Positions 27,549 to 37,662 of a DNA stretch of 64,000 nucleotides are shown here, piece after piece. The stretch is taken from contig JAHHHL010000003.1 in assembly GCA_019359375.1 (NCBI GenBank), positions 161,114 to 225,113 of the forward strand. Direction: 5' to 3'. The translations under genes were made by a program, and so were the position numbers. The DNA is from Lyngbya sp. HA4199-MV5 (GTDB lineage Bacteria > Cyanobacteriota > Cyanobacteriia > Leptolyngbyales > Leptolyngbyaceae). Each line of letters begins with the position of its first letter. Within the stretch, counting starts at the first letter, position 1. The notes below the pieces were generated by a model. The model was given only the letters and a program-made list of their open reading frames with translations. It was not told the DNA's origin and did no database searches.

Positions 27549-30500
27549 ATGACGGATTTTGATGCTGATACCAATGGGCTGCCGGAACGTTTGGTGAAGC
27601 ATGCGGTGCGCTATGCTGATCACCGATCGGTCGATCGTGCCCTGCTCACCCCGATGATTCGTCACTATGTGGAACTGAAAGATCAGTATCCCCACGCCCT
27701 GCTGCTCTATCGAGTCGGGGATTTTTTCGAGACGTTTTTTCAGGATGCGATCGCGATCGCCCGCGAGCTAGAGCTGATTCTGACTGCCAAGGATGCGGGC
27801 AAGGAAGTCGGTAAAGTGCCACTAGCAGGCATTCCCCATCATGCGCTCGATCGCTACTGTGCCTTGCTGGTGGAGAAAGGCTTTGCGATCGCCGTTTGTG
27901 ACCAGATGGAAGACGCGGCAGAAGCTCAGGGGCAACTGGTACGGCGCGACATTACCCGCGTGATCACTCCCGGCACCATTCTCGAAGAAGGGATGCTCAA
28001 CGCCCGCCGCAACAACTTTCTAGCCGCTGTGGTCATCGCTGGGAATCACTGGGGCTTAGCCTATGCCGATGTCTCCACAGGTGAATTTTTGACCACGCAG
28101 GCGCAAGAGTTGGAGCAGCTAACCCAGGAGCTTTTACGCTTGCAGCCCTCAGAAGTCCTCGTCCCCACCAATGCCCCCGATCTGGTGAGCCTGTTACGAC
28201 CGGGCGAAAAATCAGACCACCTGCCAGAGTGCCTGCCGCCGCAGTTCTGCTACACGTTGCGATCGCAGGCTCCCTTTGTCCTCTCCGAAGCGCGGTATCG
28301 GCTGCTGCAACGCTTTCGGGTGCGATCGCTCGAAGGCATGGGCTGCGAACATTTACCCCTGGCAGTCCGAGCCGCTGGAGGATTGTTGGAATACGTCGAA
28401 ACCACGACGGAGAAAGGGGTAGGGAAGGGTAAAGGGGAAGGGGTAAAGGGTAAAGGGGAAGGGGTAAAGGGTAAAGGGCAAGAAGCCAGCGATCAAAGCA
28501 GCCATAAAGACCTGTCTTCCCACTCCCCACTCCCCACTCCCCACTCCCCACTCCCCACGCTCCTCCACCCCTCCGCCCTCAAAACCTTTCCCCTTCAGCC
28601 TCTCTGCACCTACACGCTGACCGAGTATTTGGTAATTGACCATCAAACGCGGCGCAACCTGGAGATTACACAAACGGCGCGGGATGGCACCTATCATGGG
28701 TCGCTGCTGTGGGCACTAGATAAGACGGTGACGGCAATGGGCAGTCGGGCATTGCGGCGCTGGCTCCTGCAACCGTTGCTGCAACCGAGTCAGATTAGCG
28801 ATCGTCAAGACACGATCGCCGAACTGGTCGAAAATGGTGCGTTGCGTCAAACCCTGCAACGACTCCTGAAGCAAATCTACGACCTGGAGCGGCTGGCAGG
28901 TCGGGCAGGTTCTGGCACTGCCAATGCCCGCGATCTCGTAGCGCTGGCAGATTCCCTCGACAAACTGCCCGATCTGGGGCGACTGGTAGAAAAGGCACGA
29001 TCGCGCTACCTGCAAGATCTCCAGACCGTACCCCCCATCCTGGAAGCGCTGGAACATCATCTTCACGCACACCTCGTCGATACGCCACCGCTCTACCTCA
29101 CGGATGGCAACTTGATCCGATCGGGCGTGAACCCCCAACTCGATTCTCTGCGCCAGCAAGTAGAAGCCGATCAGGAGTGGATTAAAAATCTGGAGCTGGT
29201 CGAGCGCGATCGCACGGGCATCTCCACCCTTAAAGTCGGCTACAACAAAACCTTCGGCTACTACATCAGCATTTCTCGCGCCAAAGCAGGTCAGCAGGTG
29301 CCCGACGGCTATACCCGCAAGCAAACGCTGACCAACGAAGAGCGCTACATCACTCAGGATTTAAAAGAGCGCGAAGGCCGCATCCAGCTTGCTCAAGAAA
29401 GCCTGAACCATCTGGAGTACGAGATCTTCGCCGACTTGCGATCGCAGGTGGGTGAACAGGCAGAACTCATCCGCACCGTGGCTCGATCGGTCGCGGCGAT
29501 CGACGTTCTCTGCGGTCTGGCGGAAATCGCCGTCTATCAAGGCTACTGCCGCCCCGACATCACCTCTAGTCGTGACATTCACATCCTTGAAGGTCGCCAT
29601 CCAGTGGTTGAGCAATCGTTACCCGCAGGGTTCTTTGTGCCCAATTCGACGGAGATGGGAGGAGAGGGGAGAGGAGAGAGGGGAGAGGAGTATGTGAAAG
29701 CAGAGGAAGTAAGGGGAGCAGAGGAAGCAGAGGAGGCAGGGGAAGCAGGGGGAGCGGAGGGAGCAGAGGGGGCAGGGGAAGTCGGAAGCAAAGGACAACT
29801 CAAAACTCAAAACTCAAAACTTAGAACTCAAAACCCTTCCCCTCACTCCTCACTCCTCACTCCTCACTCCTCACCCGACCTCATCGTTCTCACCGGACCG
29901 AATGCCAGCGGCAAAAGCTGTTACCTCCGTCAGGTGGGGCTGATTCAACTCATGGCGCAGGTGGGGAGCTTTGTTCCGGCACAGGCGACGATGCTGGGCA
30001 TTTGCGATCGCATCTTTACCCGGGTGGGTGCCGTAGATGACCTGGCAACGGGGCAATCGACGTTTATGGTGGAGATGAACGAGACGGCAAACATTCTCAA
30101 TCACGCGACCCCGCGATCGCTCGTCCTCTTAGATGAAATTGGGCGAGGGACGGCAACGTTTGATGGGCTGTCGATCGCCTGGGCTGTAGCCGAACATCTG
30201 GCAACGGAAATTCGCGCTCGTACTATCTTTGCCACCCATTACCACGAACTCAACGAACTTGCGTCCCTGCTGCCCAACGTTGCCAACTATCAAGTGGTGG
30301 TGAAGGAACTGCCGGATCAGATTATTTTTCTGCACAAAGTCCAGCCAGGAGGTGCCGATCGCTCCTACGGTATCGAAGCGGGACGGTTAGCTGGCTTGCC
30401 TGCTTCGGTGATTCAGCGGGCACGGCAAGTCATGGGGCAAATTGAGCAGCACAGCAAAATTGCGATCGGCTTACGCAAAGGTGGTCAAATCCAGCCCACA

Positions 30501-30584
30501 GCCCGCGAGAAAAACGGTAAACGCTATAACAAAGCCATACACCAACCCACAGAGCAGCTAGACATCTTCGGCGCGTCTTCGTAA
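27549..30584 (+). CDS. mutS: DNA mismatch repair protein MutS with two repeat insertions
   Basis: This 1011-residue ATPase recognises mismatches. The N-terminal mismatch-binding domain has [14 protein letters not shown], in which the Phe-x-Glu contacts DNA. The ATPase core has Walker A GPNASGKS near residue 785, Walker [12 protein letters not shown] and [10 protein letters not shown]. Cyanobacterial MutS is usually about 870-900 residues; the excess is two low-complexity insertions. One at residues of about 287-344 has [14 protein letters not shown] and [13 protein letters not shown]. One at residues of about 702-775 has [26 protein letters not shown] and [10 protein letters not shown]. The second ends only a few residues before the Walker A strand. 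All other motifs are intact, and a functional protein is likely. It reads the same strand as the following Rpn gene. Confidence 0.95.
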   Translation: MTDFDADTNGLPERLVKHAVRYADHRSVDRALLTPMIRHYVELKDQYPHALLLYRVGDFFETFFQDAIAIARELELILTAKDAGKEVGKVPLAGIPHHALDRYCALLVEKGFAIAVCDQMEDAAEAQGQLVRRDITRVITPGTILEEGMLNARRNNFLAAVVIAGNHWGLAYADVSTGEFLTTQAQELEQLTQELLRLQPSEVLVPTNAPDLVSLLRPGEKSDHLPECLPPQFCYTLRSQAPFVLSEARYRLLQRFRVRSLEGMGCEHLPLAVRAAGGLLEYVETTTEKGVGKGKGEGVKGKGEGVKGKGQEASDQSSHKDLSSHSPLPTPHSPLPTLLHPSALKTFPLQPLCTYTLTEYLVIDHQTRRNLEITQTARDGTYHGSLLWALDKTVTAMGSRALRRWLLQPLLQPSQISDRQDTIAELVENGALRQTLQRLLKQIYDLERLAGRAGSGTANARDLVALADSLDKLPDLGRLVEKARSRYLQDLQTVPPILEALEHHLHAHLVDTPPLYLTDGNLIRSGVNPQLDSLRQQVEADQEWIKNLELVERDRTGISTLKVGYNKTFGYYISISRAKAGQQVPDGYTRKQTLTNEERYITQDLKEREGRIQLAQESLNHLEYEIFADLRSQVGEQAELIRTVARSVAAIDVLCGLAEIAVYQGYCRPDITSSRDIHILEGRHPVVEQSLPAGFFVPNSTEMGGEGRGERGEEYVKAEEVRGAEEAEEAGEAGGAEGAEGAGEVGSKGQLKTQNSKLRTQNPSPHSSLLTPHSSPDLIVLTGPNASGKSCYLRQVGLIQLMAQVGSFVPAQATMLGICDRIFTRVGAVDDLATGQSTFMVEMNETANILNHATPRSLVLLDEIGRGTATFDGLSIAWAVAEHLATEIRARTIFATHYHELNELASLLPNVANYQVVVKELPDQIIFLHKVQPGGADRSYGIEAGRLAGLPASVIQRARQVMGQIEQHSKIAIGLRKGGQIQPTAREKNGKRYNKAIHQPTEQLDIFGASS
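28405..28575. repeat. First heptamer cassette inside mutS
   Basis: A GGTAAAGGGGAAGGGGTAAA-type purine arm leads to five exact CACTCCC heptamers at 28521-28555. Three heptamers encode seven residues (HSPLPTP), and the frame is kept. Confidence 0.85.
29655..29875. repeat. Second composite cassette inside mutS, before Walker A
   Basis: A long GGAGAGGGGAGAGGAGAG and GGAGCAGAGGAAGCAG purine arm (29655-29790) is followed by AAAACTC heptamers (around 29800-29832) and TCACTCCTCACTCC pyrimidine units (29845-29875). The layout and orientation match the ligA cassette. Confidence 0.85.
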
Positions 30585-30650
30585 AAGGGGCAAAGCCGAT
30601 GAGCGCCCATCCTCTGTTGATAGGATGACAGAAATGCTCGCCTTTTCTGC

Positions 30651-31493
30651 ATGTCGTTCGATAATCTCTGCAAACTGCTCTCTGAAAAATATCCAGAACG
30701 CTTTGCCAGTTGGGTGCTTGGTGAATCGCAACTCTCGGTCGAAGTCCTCAAAACCGAACTCAGCATCGAACCAATTCGCGCTGATTACGTAACGTTTTTA
30801 CAACTTCAAGGACGCATTCTCCATCTAGAATTGCAGACCCGTTTAGAGTCGAATCCACCCCTCTCACTCCGGATGGTGGATTATTGGGTCAGGTTGTATC
30901 GCCTGTATCGCTTGCCCATCACTCAGGTAGTCGTTTTACTGCTACCACCTGCCGAAGGAACTGTGATTGAAACCGTCTTTGCCGTTGAGCAGACGCGCCA
31001 TGAGTATCGGGTCATTAAACTATGGCAGCAAGACCCAGAGACGTTGCTAGAAGACCCAGCGTTGCTACCGCTCGCCCCCCTAGCCGCAACGACACAGGCA
31101 GAGGCACTGCTGCAACAAGTGGCACAACGGGTGAGTCGGCTTCATGAGGGACAGCGCCAGGAAGTTTCGGAATACACTCAGGTTTTAGCTGGGTTAAAAT
31201 TTGAGAGCGCGTTGATTCGGCAGCTATTTCGGGAGGGGATGATGCGAGAGTCAGTGATTTATCAAGACATTCTGGAAGAAGGACGGCAGGAAGGTCGGCA
31301 GGAAGGTCGGCAGGAAGGAGAACGATCGCTGGTTTTACGTCAACTCACTCGGAGACTGGGAGCATTACCTGCCACGGTGCGGTCACAAATCAATGCCTTA
31401 GCCATTGCCCAACTGGAAGCCCTGGGAGAAGCGTTGTTGGATTTCTCCAGTCTGTCTGATTTAGAGGTGTGGTTGGCGGCACAAGGACGATAG
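30651..31493 (+). CDS. Rpn-family putative nuclease with DUF4351 tail
   Basis: This 280-residue protein resembles the Rpn/PD-(D/E)XK transposase-like family that is abundant in cyanobacteria. The N-terminal part has SIEPIRADYVTFLQ and RILHLELQTRLESNPPLSLRM, with the nuclease-type acidic and E-x-Q pattern. The C-terminal region contains REGMMRESVIYQDILEEG, three copies of RQEG and a DUF4351-like end (LTRRLGALPATVRSQINAL). E. coli Rpn proteins promote RecA-independent recombination; the cellular role here is unknown. It starts 66 bases after mutS on the same strand. A decayed remnant of a related C-terminus is seen at 48547-48600. Confidence 0.8.
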   Translation: MSFDNLCKLLSEKYPERFASWVLGESQLSVEVLKTELSIEPIRADYVTFLQLQGRILHLELQTRLESNPPLSLRMVDYWVRLYRLYRLPITQVVVLLLPPAEGTVIETVFAVEQTRHEYRVIKLWQQDPETLLEDPALLPLAPLAATTQAEALLQQVAQRVSRLHEGQRQEVSEYTQVLAGLKFESALIRQLFREGMMRESVIYQDILEEGRQEGRQEGRQEGERSLVLRQLTRRLGALPATVRSQINALAIAQLEALGEALLDFSSLSDLEVWLAAQGR

Positions 31494-31624
31494 GCGATCG
31501 CAACCAGGACTCACAACTGTTTCGTCTACTGACTCCACTTCAACTTGGTGGTTAAACACCTCAAGAACCGATCGGGCAGGTACCCATCCAACAGGTTCAC
31601 CACTAGCGGATCACCTGAAGCGAT

Positions 31625-33520
31625 CTAGCAGGCTAACTTTAGCGTAAAGCAGACGAGATTATCGCAACTGGATACCTCGATCGACCCAGAGAGTTGTTCA
31701 ACTAAGCGCTTCACCAATGCCAGCCCTAAACCCGTTCCCCCGTGTTTCCAGGGATCGCCATTGGGAATGCGATAAAACTTATCAAAAATGCAAGCCCGAT
31801 CGCTCTCAGAAATTTCGACACCAGAATTGCTGACGTTTAGCAAAAGACAGGGAGATGGATTTGGCAGTGTTGCTCCAGCCTGCTCTTCACAAGTCGTTAC
31901 AGAGACGGTAATGGTTTCCCCGGTTGGCGTGTATTTACAAGCATTGTGTAACAGTTCCGTCAAAATTCGCTCCAGAGCGGTCAAGTTTATGCTCAAAGGC
32001 GGTAACTGAACGGGAACATGAATCTGCAATTCCTGGTGCTGTTGCACAATTCGTTCTCTAAAAGATTCAGTAACTTGCGGTACCCACTCTTGTAATACGA
32101 CTTCCTGTAAGCTGTCTGGAGTTGTTTCTGCCTCAAGATGCGCTAGATCCAGCAGGTCATTGATCAAATTTGTTTCTCGCTGACATTCTTTACTCAAAAT
32201 TTGCAAGTAGCCAACGGCTTTAGAAAAGTTGGTCTGACTCAAGATGACATCTGTGTGATGCGCTGCTTGAGTAGCCAGGTTCGCATCCAGCACGGTTTTT
32301 AGCATCTGCACCGCCATTTTAATGTTGGTCATCGGCGATCGCAGTTCATGGGAAACCGTGCTGAGAAAATCATCTTTGAGCTGATTCAGGTGCTCTAATT
32401 CATGCACCTGTGCCTGTACGGCTTCATGTAACCGGGCTTGGCGCAGAGCGATCGCACACTGATTTGCCACTTGTTGCACCAGGCGAACTTCGGGTTCTGC
32501 AAACAGCTCGTCTGAGGCTCGGTAAAGCCGAATGTCCCCCAGCACCCGCTGATCATCCACAATCGGGCAGACCAGGATCAGAGGTTCCGGGTCAATCGCA
32601 GGCGGGACGTGAGGCTGGGAGAGATCGCAGAACTGAAAGGTTTCACTCCGTAAGAGTTGAGCATACATCTCAGGAAAGTCAGCCATTGCCACAGCACTTC
32701 TACAAGTCGCAGTCGGATGAGCGCGATCGTACTCATAACAAACGGTTGCGGTTGTTTGTTCCAGATTGTAAAGCGTCGTACTGCAACGGCTCGACACTAA
32801 TCCTTGAGTGAGTTCTTGTACAACAGTCGCTAAAATCTGATGCTCATCCAGGCTATCGCGGACATTGTCTGTAATCCGCTTCAGTAACGCTTCAAAGTCC
32901 AGCGCTCTCTGAAGTTGAGCGGTGCGTTGTTGAATCTGGTGTTCTTGTTCCTCATAGAGATGAACATTTTCTAGTGCAACGGCAGCAGCATCAGCCAGGG
33001 TTTGCAGTAAATTGATCTCGTCCTGTGTGGGCGTGTGACGAGTTGCCCAATAGTTTCCGATCGCACCGACTGGATTCCGAGTGCGGATAGGAACCATTGC
33101 CAGACTTTTGACAAACGTGGGGCGATAGGCATCGATGGGAATCCGGGAATCAGCATAAATATCCTCAATCACGACAGGCTGCTGGTTCAGCATCACCCAT
33201 CCACTAATGCAGGCGCTCATGGGAAAGCGTCCTCCTTTCCAGAGGGGGGTAATGGCATCTTCGTCGGCATAGTGGCATTGATCGCCATCCCGCAGGACAA
33301 AGGTGGCACCATCGGCACCCGTTAATTGACGGGCACCCGTCCGCACAGCCGCCATAATCGAATCTAGATCACGGGCAACCGTAAGCTGTTGAATGACTTT
33401 AATCAGGTGATGCAACCGTTGGTTAAGACGGTAAGCTTCCATTTCAACCAGACTGCAATCATTAATCCTTGAAGGAGGCATCGGGCTGCATTCCATCGAA
33501 CTCAAGCCTTGAAAAGCCAT
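31625..33520 (-). CDS. GAF-domain sensor histidine kinase
   Basis: This 631-residue cytoplasmic kinase has two GAF-like domains (residues of about 35-190, containing GARQLTGADGATFVL and AMVPIRTRNPVGAIGNYW, and about 215-390), a coiled coil and HisKA with FLSTVSHELRSPMTNIK. HATPase motifs are HNACKYTPT, IFDKFYRIPNGD and GGTGLGLALVKRLVE. No response regulator lies beside it. The GAF domains could bind a chromophore or small molecule, but I see no firm bilin-binding Cys. The downstream neighbour on the same strand is 31494-31624, which holds nothing I can call. Upstream, a second kinase reads in the same direction after 252 bases. Confidence 0.9.
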   Translation of the reverse strand: MAFQGLSSMECSPMPPSRINDCSLVEMEAYRLNQRLHHLIKVIQQLTVARDLDSIMAAVRTGARQLTGADGATFVLRDGDQCHYADEDAITPLWKGGRFPMSACISGWVMLNQQPVVIEDIYADSRIPIDAYRPTFVKSLAMVPIRTRNPVGAIGNYWATRHTPTQDEINLLQTLADAAAVALENVHLYEEQEHQIQQRTAQLQRALDFEALLKRITDNVRDSLDEHQILATVVQELTQGLVSSRCSTTLYNLEQTTATVCYEYDRAHPTATCRSAVAMADFPEMYAQLLRSETFQFCDLSQPHVPPAIDPEPLILVCPIVDDQRVLGDIRLYRASDELFAEPEVRLVQQVANQCAIALRQARLHEAVQAQVHELEHLNQLKDDFLSTVSHELRSPMTNIKMAVQMLKTVLDANLATQAAHHTDVILSQTNFSKAVGYLQILSKECQRETNLINDLLDLAHLEAETTPDSLQEVVLQEWVPQVTESFRERIVQQHQELQIHVPVQLPPLSINLTALERILTELLHNACKYTPTGETITVSVTTCEEQAGATLPNPSPCLLLNVSNSGVEISESDRACIFDKFYRIPNGDPWKHGGTGLGLALVKRLVEQLSGSIEVSSCDNLVCFTLKLAC

Positions 33521-33772
33521 TCTTTGTTCTGCCTTTTTAATTTTTCAAGCGAGTGAAGTAGAACTCACGTCTGCATCGATGCTTATGATTAAGAGAGAAC
33601 ACATAGAACGATTATCAGGACAGACCCACTGAAAGCAACTCAGTAAAAATATGGAAGAAACCGTAAGACCACTCTCCGGATAGAGTTAATTGCAACAACT
33701 CAGTAGAGAGAAGTCAAAGAATTTGCGATTACCTTGATTGCAGCTTCGCTATCCTGACTTCAACTAAGCCCA

Positions 33773-35863
33773 TTAGCAATGCATTGGGATCTGTTGAATG
33801 GGAATGGCAATGATAAATTCGGCTCCTTGTCCTGGTGTTGAAACGCATTGAAGGGAACCGCCATGCTTCTCAGTCACGATCTGGTAGCTAATCGACAACC
33901 CTAATCCAGTGCCTTTGCCAACGGTTTTGGTGGTGAAGAAGGGGTCAAACAACCGTCGGCGCACCCGTTCTGGCATTCCTAGACCGTTATCGGCAATCCG
34001 AATTCGCACCTCGTTTGCGTCTTTTTGCTCGGTGTAGATCTGAATTTGACCAGGTTGTTGGGTCTTTTGGAGCGATCGCGGATGGTCACGCTCTTCAATG
34101 GCATCCAGCGCATTGCTGAGAATATTCATAAACACTTGATTTAACTGTCCGGCATAACACTCAACCAGCGGCAGATCGCCATAGTGCTTCATTACTTCGA
34201 TCGGTGGACATTCATACGTCCCCTTCAGCCGATGCTGCAAAATCATCAGCGTACTATCAATACCTTCGTGAATATCAACCACTTTCATCTCTGCCTCATC
34301 CATGCGAGAGAAGTTGCGAAGTGATAGGACAATTTCCCGAATGCGCTCAGTCCCGACTTTCATAGAGGCTAGGAGCTTCGGTAAATCCTCTAAGAGGAAA
34401 TCAAGGTCGATCGACTCCGCGGCGGTTTGAACGTCAGCATCAGGCTGCGGACAGTGCTGCTGATAAAGTTGCAGCAAATGAATCAAATCGTGGGTATAGT
34501 TTTTAGCGTGATTCAGATTGCCAGCAATGAAATTAACCGGATTGTTAATTTCGTGTGCCACCCCTGCGACTAATTGCCCCAAACTCGACATCTTTTCGCT
34601 TTGCACCAGTTGTGCCTGGGTTGAGCTAAGTTCCTGGAGTGCTGTTTCCAGCTCCTGCGCCTTTTGCTCCAGGCTTTTACTGTATAGCTCAGACTTATCC
34701 CGCGAACGTTTCAGTTGCTCGACCATGCCGTTAAAGTTTCGCGCTAATAACCCCACTTCATCTTCAGTTAAAACCGGAGCCTTTTGGTTCAGATCGCCCG
34801 CCGCGACTTGAGTTGCCGTGTGAGCAATTTTGAGAATGGGATGAGCAATGCGACGTGCTAATCCATAGAGACCCAGAGAAAGCACGCCAGCCGAAATGAG
34901 TCCCAGTAGCATGATTTGCTGGGCGAGTTGCTCGGCGGGTCTGTTGGCAAGATCCTGGCGCTTTTCTACCAGCAGGCTCAGCCCTAGATTACTTAAACTC
35001 TGGTAAACCCCAATCACGGGTATCTGGGCATAGTTTTGATAGAGTCCACTGCCGTTCGATCCTCGCATGGCGGTATCGATGCCGATGCTAGAAACAGCCT
35101 GACCGATTAAACCATTGCTGAGAGTGTTGGACACTAACATATTCGTGGACTCGACATTGCCAACCAGGTAAGCATCAACGGCTTGCCCTAAACTGGCTTG
35201 CGCCTGGACGATCTGACTCAAGCGATCGAGATTCAGGCGGGTAGCGATGACACCAATCCGTTCGCCCGTTGCTTCGTGTAAGGGCGTTGCAAAGGTGACA
35301 ATCAACTTATTAGAGTGATGAGAGTCGGAGGATGTATAGAAAATGGGTGTGGTGGGTGCTCCAGGTTTAACCTCTTCAAAATAGGTTAAATCAGCAGACG
35401 TGTCATACTGTCCTTCGCGGGTTGGATCGGTCGATGCAACGACATGATCGCTCCGATCTAAAAGGAAAACTTCTGTAAAACTGCCGCGATCGGCGGCGAT
35501 CGACATCAGATACTTTGACAGTAAGGCATAGGCTGTGGCGCGATCGTCTCGACTCGTTTTTGGATCGAGCAGTATCCGGCTCTGGCTTTGGACAACAGGC
35601 AGATGGGCGATCGACAAAAAGATCCGCTGCTGATCTTCAAACCAACGATTAATTTCAGTTTCTTTGAGGGTTGCTGCCACACTGAGCTGATCAAAGGCAG
35701 ACTTTTGTAGGGAGACCTGCGCCCGGTTGAAGGTGACTCCGCCCGTGATCCCGACCGACACGAGAGACAGCAGCAGAAAATAGCCCGATAGGCGGGTAGT
35801 TAAATGCTGCTGCCACCATTTTGCAAAGATGGCTCTTTTGGAAGCCTTGTGGACGGTTACCAT
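33773..35863 (-). CDS. Transmembrane sensor histidine kinase coupled to a binding protein
   Basis: This 696-residue kinase has a membrane segment near the N-terminus (LSGYFLLLSLVSVGITGGV), an extracytoplasmic dCACHE-like sensor, a second segment (LLGLISAGVLSLGLYGLA), a HAMP domain and a coiled coil. HisKA reads LVAGVAHEINNPVNFIAGN, and HATPase shows NILSNALDAI and GKGTGLGLSISYQI. The VAHEINNP type belongs to the NtrB/ZraS-like class. Its ATG overlaps the end of the upstream substrate-binding lipoprotein gene by seven bases, so the two are translationally coupled. I infer that the lipoprotein presents a ligand to the sensor domain. No partner regulator is in view. Confidence 0.9.
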   Translation of the reverse strand: MVTVHKASKRAIFAKWWQQHLTTRLSGYFLLLSLVSVGITGGVTFNRAQVSLQKSAFDQLSVAATLKETEINRWFEDQQRIFLSIAHLPVVQSQSRILLDPKTSRDDRATAYALLSKYLMSIAADRGSFTEVFLLDRSDHVVASTDPTREGQYDTSADLTYFEEVKPGAPTTPIFYTSSDSHHSNKLIVTFATPLHEATGERIGVIATRLNLDRLSQIVQAQASLGQAVDAYLVGNVESTNMLVSNTLSNGLIGQAVSSIGIDTAMRGSNGSGLYQNYAQIPVIGVYQSLSNLGLSLLVEKRQDLANRPAEQLAQQIMLLGLISAGVLSLGLYGLARRIAHPILKIAHTATQVAAGDLNQKAPVLTEDEVGLLARNFNGMVEQLKRSRDKSELYSKSLEQKAQELETALQELSSTQAQLVQSEKMSSLGQLVAGVAHEINNPVNFIAGNLNHAKNYTHDLIHLLQLYQQHCPQPDADVQTAAESIDLDFLLEDLPKLLASMKVGTERIREIVLSLRNFSRMDEAEMKVVDIHEGIDSTLMILQHRLKGTYECPPIEVMKHYGDLPLVECYAGQLNQVFMNILSNALDAIEERDHPRSLQKTQQPGQIQIYTEQKDANEVRIRIADNGLGMPERVRRRLFDPFFTTKTVGKGTGLGLSISYQIVTEKHGGSLQCVSTPGQGAEFIIAIPIQQIPMHC

Positions 35864-37266
35864 ACTGAAAAGATTTGCTCGATTTGCTGAATGGCTTCAT
35901 CCGCCCCTTGTTCAACGGTGACGGTATTGCTTGCAATGCGACTGATCACAGTGCCCCAGACATCATTCTGGAAGACCTGACTGTAAGCTGGAGCCTGCAC
36001 AGGATAGAAAGAACGAGTGGGACGATCGCGCAGGGTTTTCGCTTGAATGGGAATGTGAGGGTCGGCTGCATTCGTCCAAAAGGAATCCTGCCACGCACTC
36101 GGCATGACCGGAAAAAAGCGCCCCGCCATATTCTTCACAAAGCCCTGTAATACTGGCGGTTGAATCAAGTAGGCGAGAAATTTTTTGGCGGCTGGTTGTT
36201 TCTGCGACGATGCCAGGATAACGGCTTGATTGATTGACACCAGGTGTTCGATCGGTTGACCGTCTGGTTTGTTTGGGAAGTCAACGGTACCCAGTTGCTT
36301 AAAATACACCTCTTTGTTGTCCCGCTGCGACACAGGAATGGACAGTGAAGCATTGACGGTCATCGCCACACTGCGATTTAGTAGGGCGCGATTGTTGTCG
36401 GGAGATGACCAACGCGTTGCCGTCGGTGGCACAAAACCCTGCTTGTAAAACTGGGTGTACCAGTCCAGACACCGAATGATGCCACGACGCACCTCCGGGT
36501 TAGCGAGTTGGAGTTTGCCCTGCCCGTTTAGCAACTGCACATTGTACGCTTGCAGCACATACTCAAAGAAGATGTACGTGTCGGAATTTCTGGGGGAAGA
36601 CTGAATGCCGAGTCCATACAGGTCAGCATCTTGCGGACGCAGGCGCTTTTGCAAGTCTTTCCAGGTGTTCCAAAATTGATCCCAGTCCGTTGGCAGGGTG
36701 CGATCGTTCAACCCTGCTTGTTTAAGCAAATCCCGCCAATAGAAAATATAGGTTGCTTCCTGGCAGAGCGGCACCGCAAAGTAGCTCTGTTTTTTCTCGA
36801 CATTGTTATAGAACGAAGCGGCTGCCAGGGCAGTTGGCACATAGGCGGCTTTGGCAGGCTCGATAATGTCTGAAACGTCTGCCAGCTTACCTTCCCAGGC
36901 AAAGCGAGGATTGAGTGCCAGATCTCCTTTGTAGGCATACAAAATATCCGGTGGCTTGCCAGATTGGTAAGCACGTTCTAACTTTTGCAAGATATCATCT
37001 TGTTTATGAAACGAAAGGTTAACAGCAATCCCACTTTTCCCTTGCCACTCCTTCACAACGTTCTGAATGGCCTCGTCTTCAGCCAGGATCAGCCCCTTTG
37101 TCCACCAAAGCTCCAGGGCTGAACTAGACTGGTTGGCAGTCGGTTGTGTGATTGTCGGAGCCTTGGCTGTACAGGCAGCCGTCAAAGTGCTTAAGGTCAG
37201 CCAAAGCGCTTGTCGTCGAGTTAACCCATAGCCGCGTTGTCTATAGTGCCAGGATTGGTGTTTCAT
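35857..37266 (-). CDS. Extracellular substrate-binding lipoprotein (ABC type 1)
   Basis: This is a family 1 solute-binding protein of 469 residues if started at the ATG at 37266. That start gives MKHQSWHYRQRGYGLTRRQ, then a hydrophobic core and the lipobox LTAAC, a fitting lipoprotein signal with a Tat-like RR. A GTG at 37347 is a longer alternative. The mature part has LELWWTKGLILAEDEAIQNV, GKSGIAVNLSFHKQDDI and PDILYAYKGDLALNPRF, typical of sugar-type binding proteins. No permease or ATPase gene is adjacent. Instead, the 3' end overlaps a sensor kinase gene, which suggests ligand sensing rather than transport. Confidence 0.88.
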   Translation of the reverse strand: MKHQSWHYRQRGYGLTRRQALWLTLSTLTAACTAKAPTITQPTANQSSSALELWWTKGLILAEDEAIQNVVKEWQGKSGIAVNLSFHKQDDILQKLERAYQSGKPPDILYAYKGDLALNPRFAWEGKLADVSDIIEPAKAAYVPTALAAASFYNNVEKKQSYFAVPLCQEATYIFYWRDLLKQAGLNDRTLPTDWDQFWNTWKDLQKRLRPQDADLYGLGIQSSPRNSDTYIFFEYVLQAYNVQLLNGQGKLQLANPEVRRGIIRCLDWYTQFYKQGFVPPTATRWSSPDNNRALLNRSVAMTVNASLSIPVSQRDNKEVYFKQLGTVDFPNKPDGQPIEHLVSINQAVILASSQKQPAAKKFLAYLIQPPVLQGFVKNMAGRFFPVMPSAWQDSFWTNAADPHIPIQAKTLRDRPTRSFYPVQAPAYSQVFQNDVWGTVISRIASNTVTVEQGADEAIQQIEQIFSVW

Positions 37267-37662
37267 GGGTAACAATGTCTTGGTCTTGCGATCGAGGGGT
37301 ATGGCTGCAAGAGTGCCTTTCAATCTTTTCACTCGGCGATATAGCACTCCCCAATCGGTTGTGAGATTGAGAGGCTTTGTGAGAAGAATTCCGCAGGAAT
37401 CCTCGCTCGCACTCCAAATCGGATCGCTATAGCTGCACTCGTATTCTGAGTTTTCCCCGTTTTCTCCTCCTAAAGCTATTTAACCCACAAAACTTTTGAG
37501 GGCTTCATACTGGTCGTTAGAGGATTTGCTACGCACAAGTAGTTTGAGCAGCTAAAATTCGACTTCCCTTGAAGAAGCGTGAACAGGGGAGCGTGAACAG
37601 ACTGAGGAAACCTTATTGAGAACAGGGAGCGATCGCCTTTGCACCATCCAACCGATCCCGCT
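37267..37662. other. Intergenic region upstream of the binding-protein gene
   Basis: It lies between the start of the substrate-binding gene and the end of the broken Uma2 gene. Apart from the possible GTG-started extension of the binding protein (up to 37347), I see no gene, RNA or repeat of note. Confidence 0.4.

Noticed and set aside
28033..28551. Open frame of 172 codons on the minus strand inside mutS
   Set aside because: It lies wholly within mutS, its Pro/Leu-rich part is only the complement of the repeat insertion, and it has no family features.
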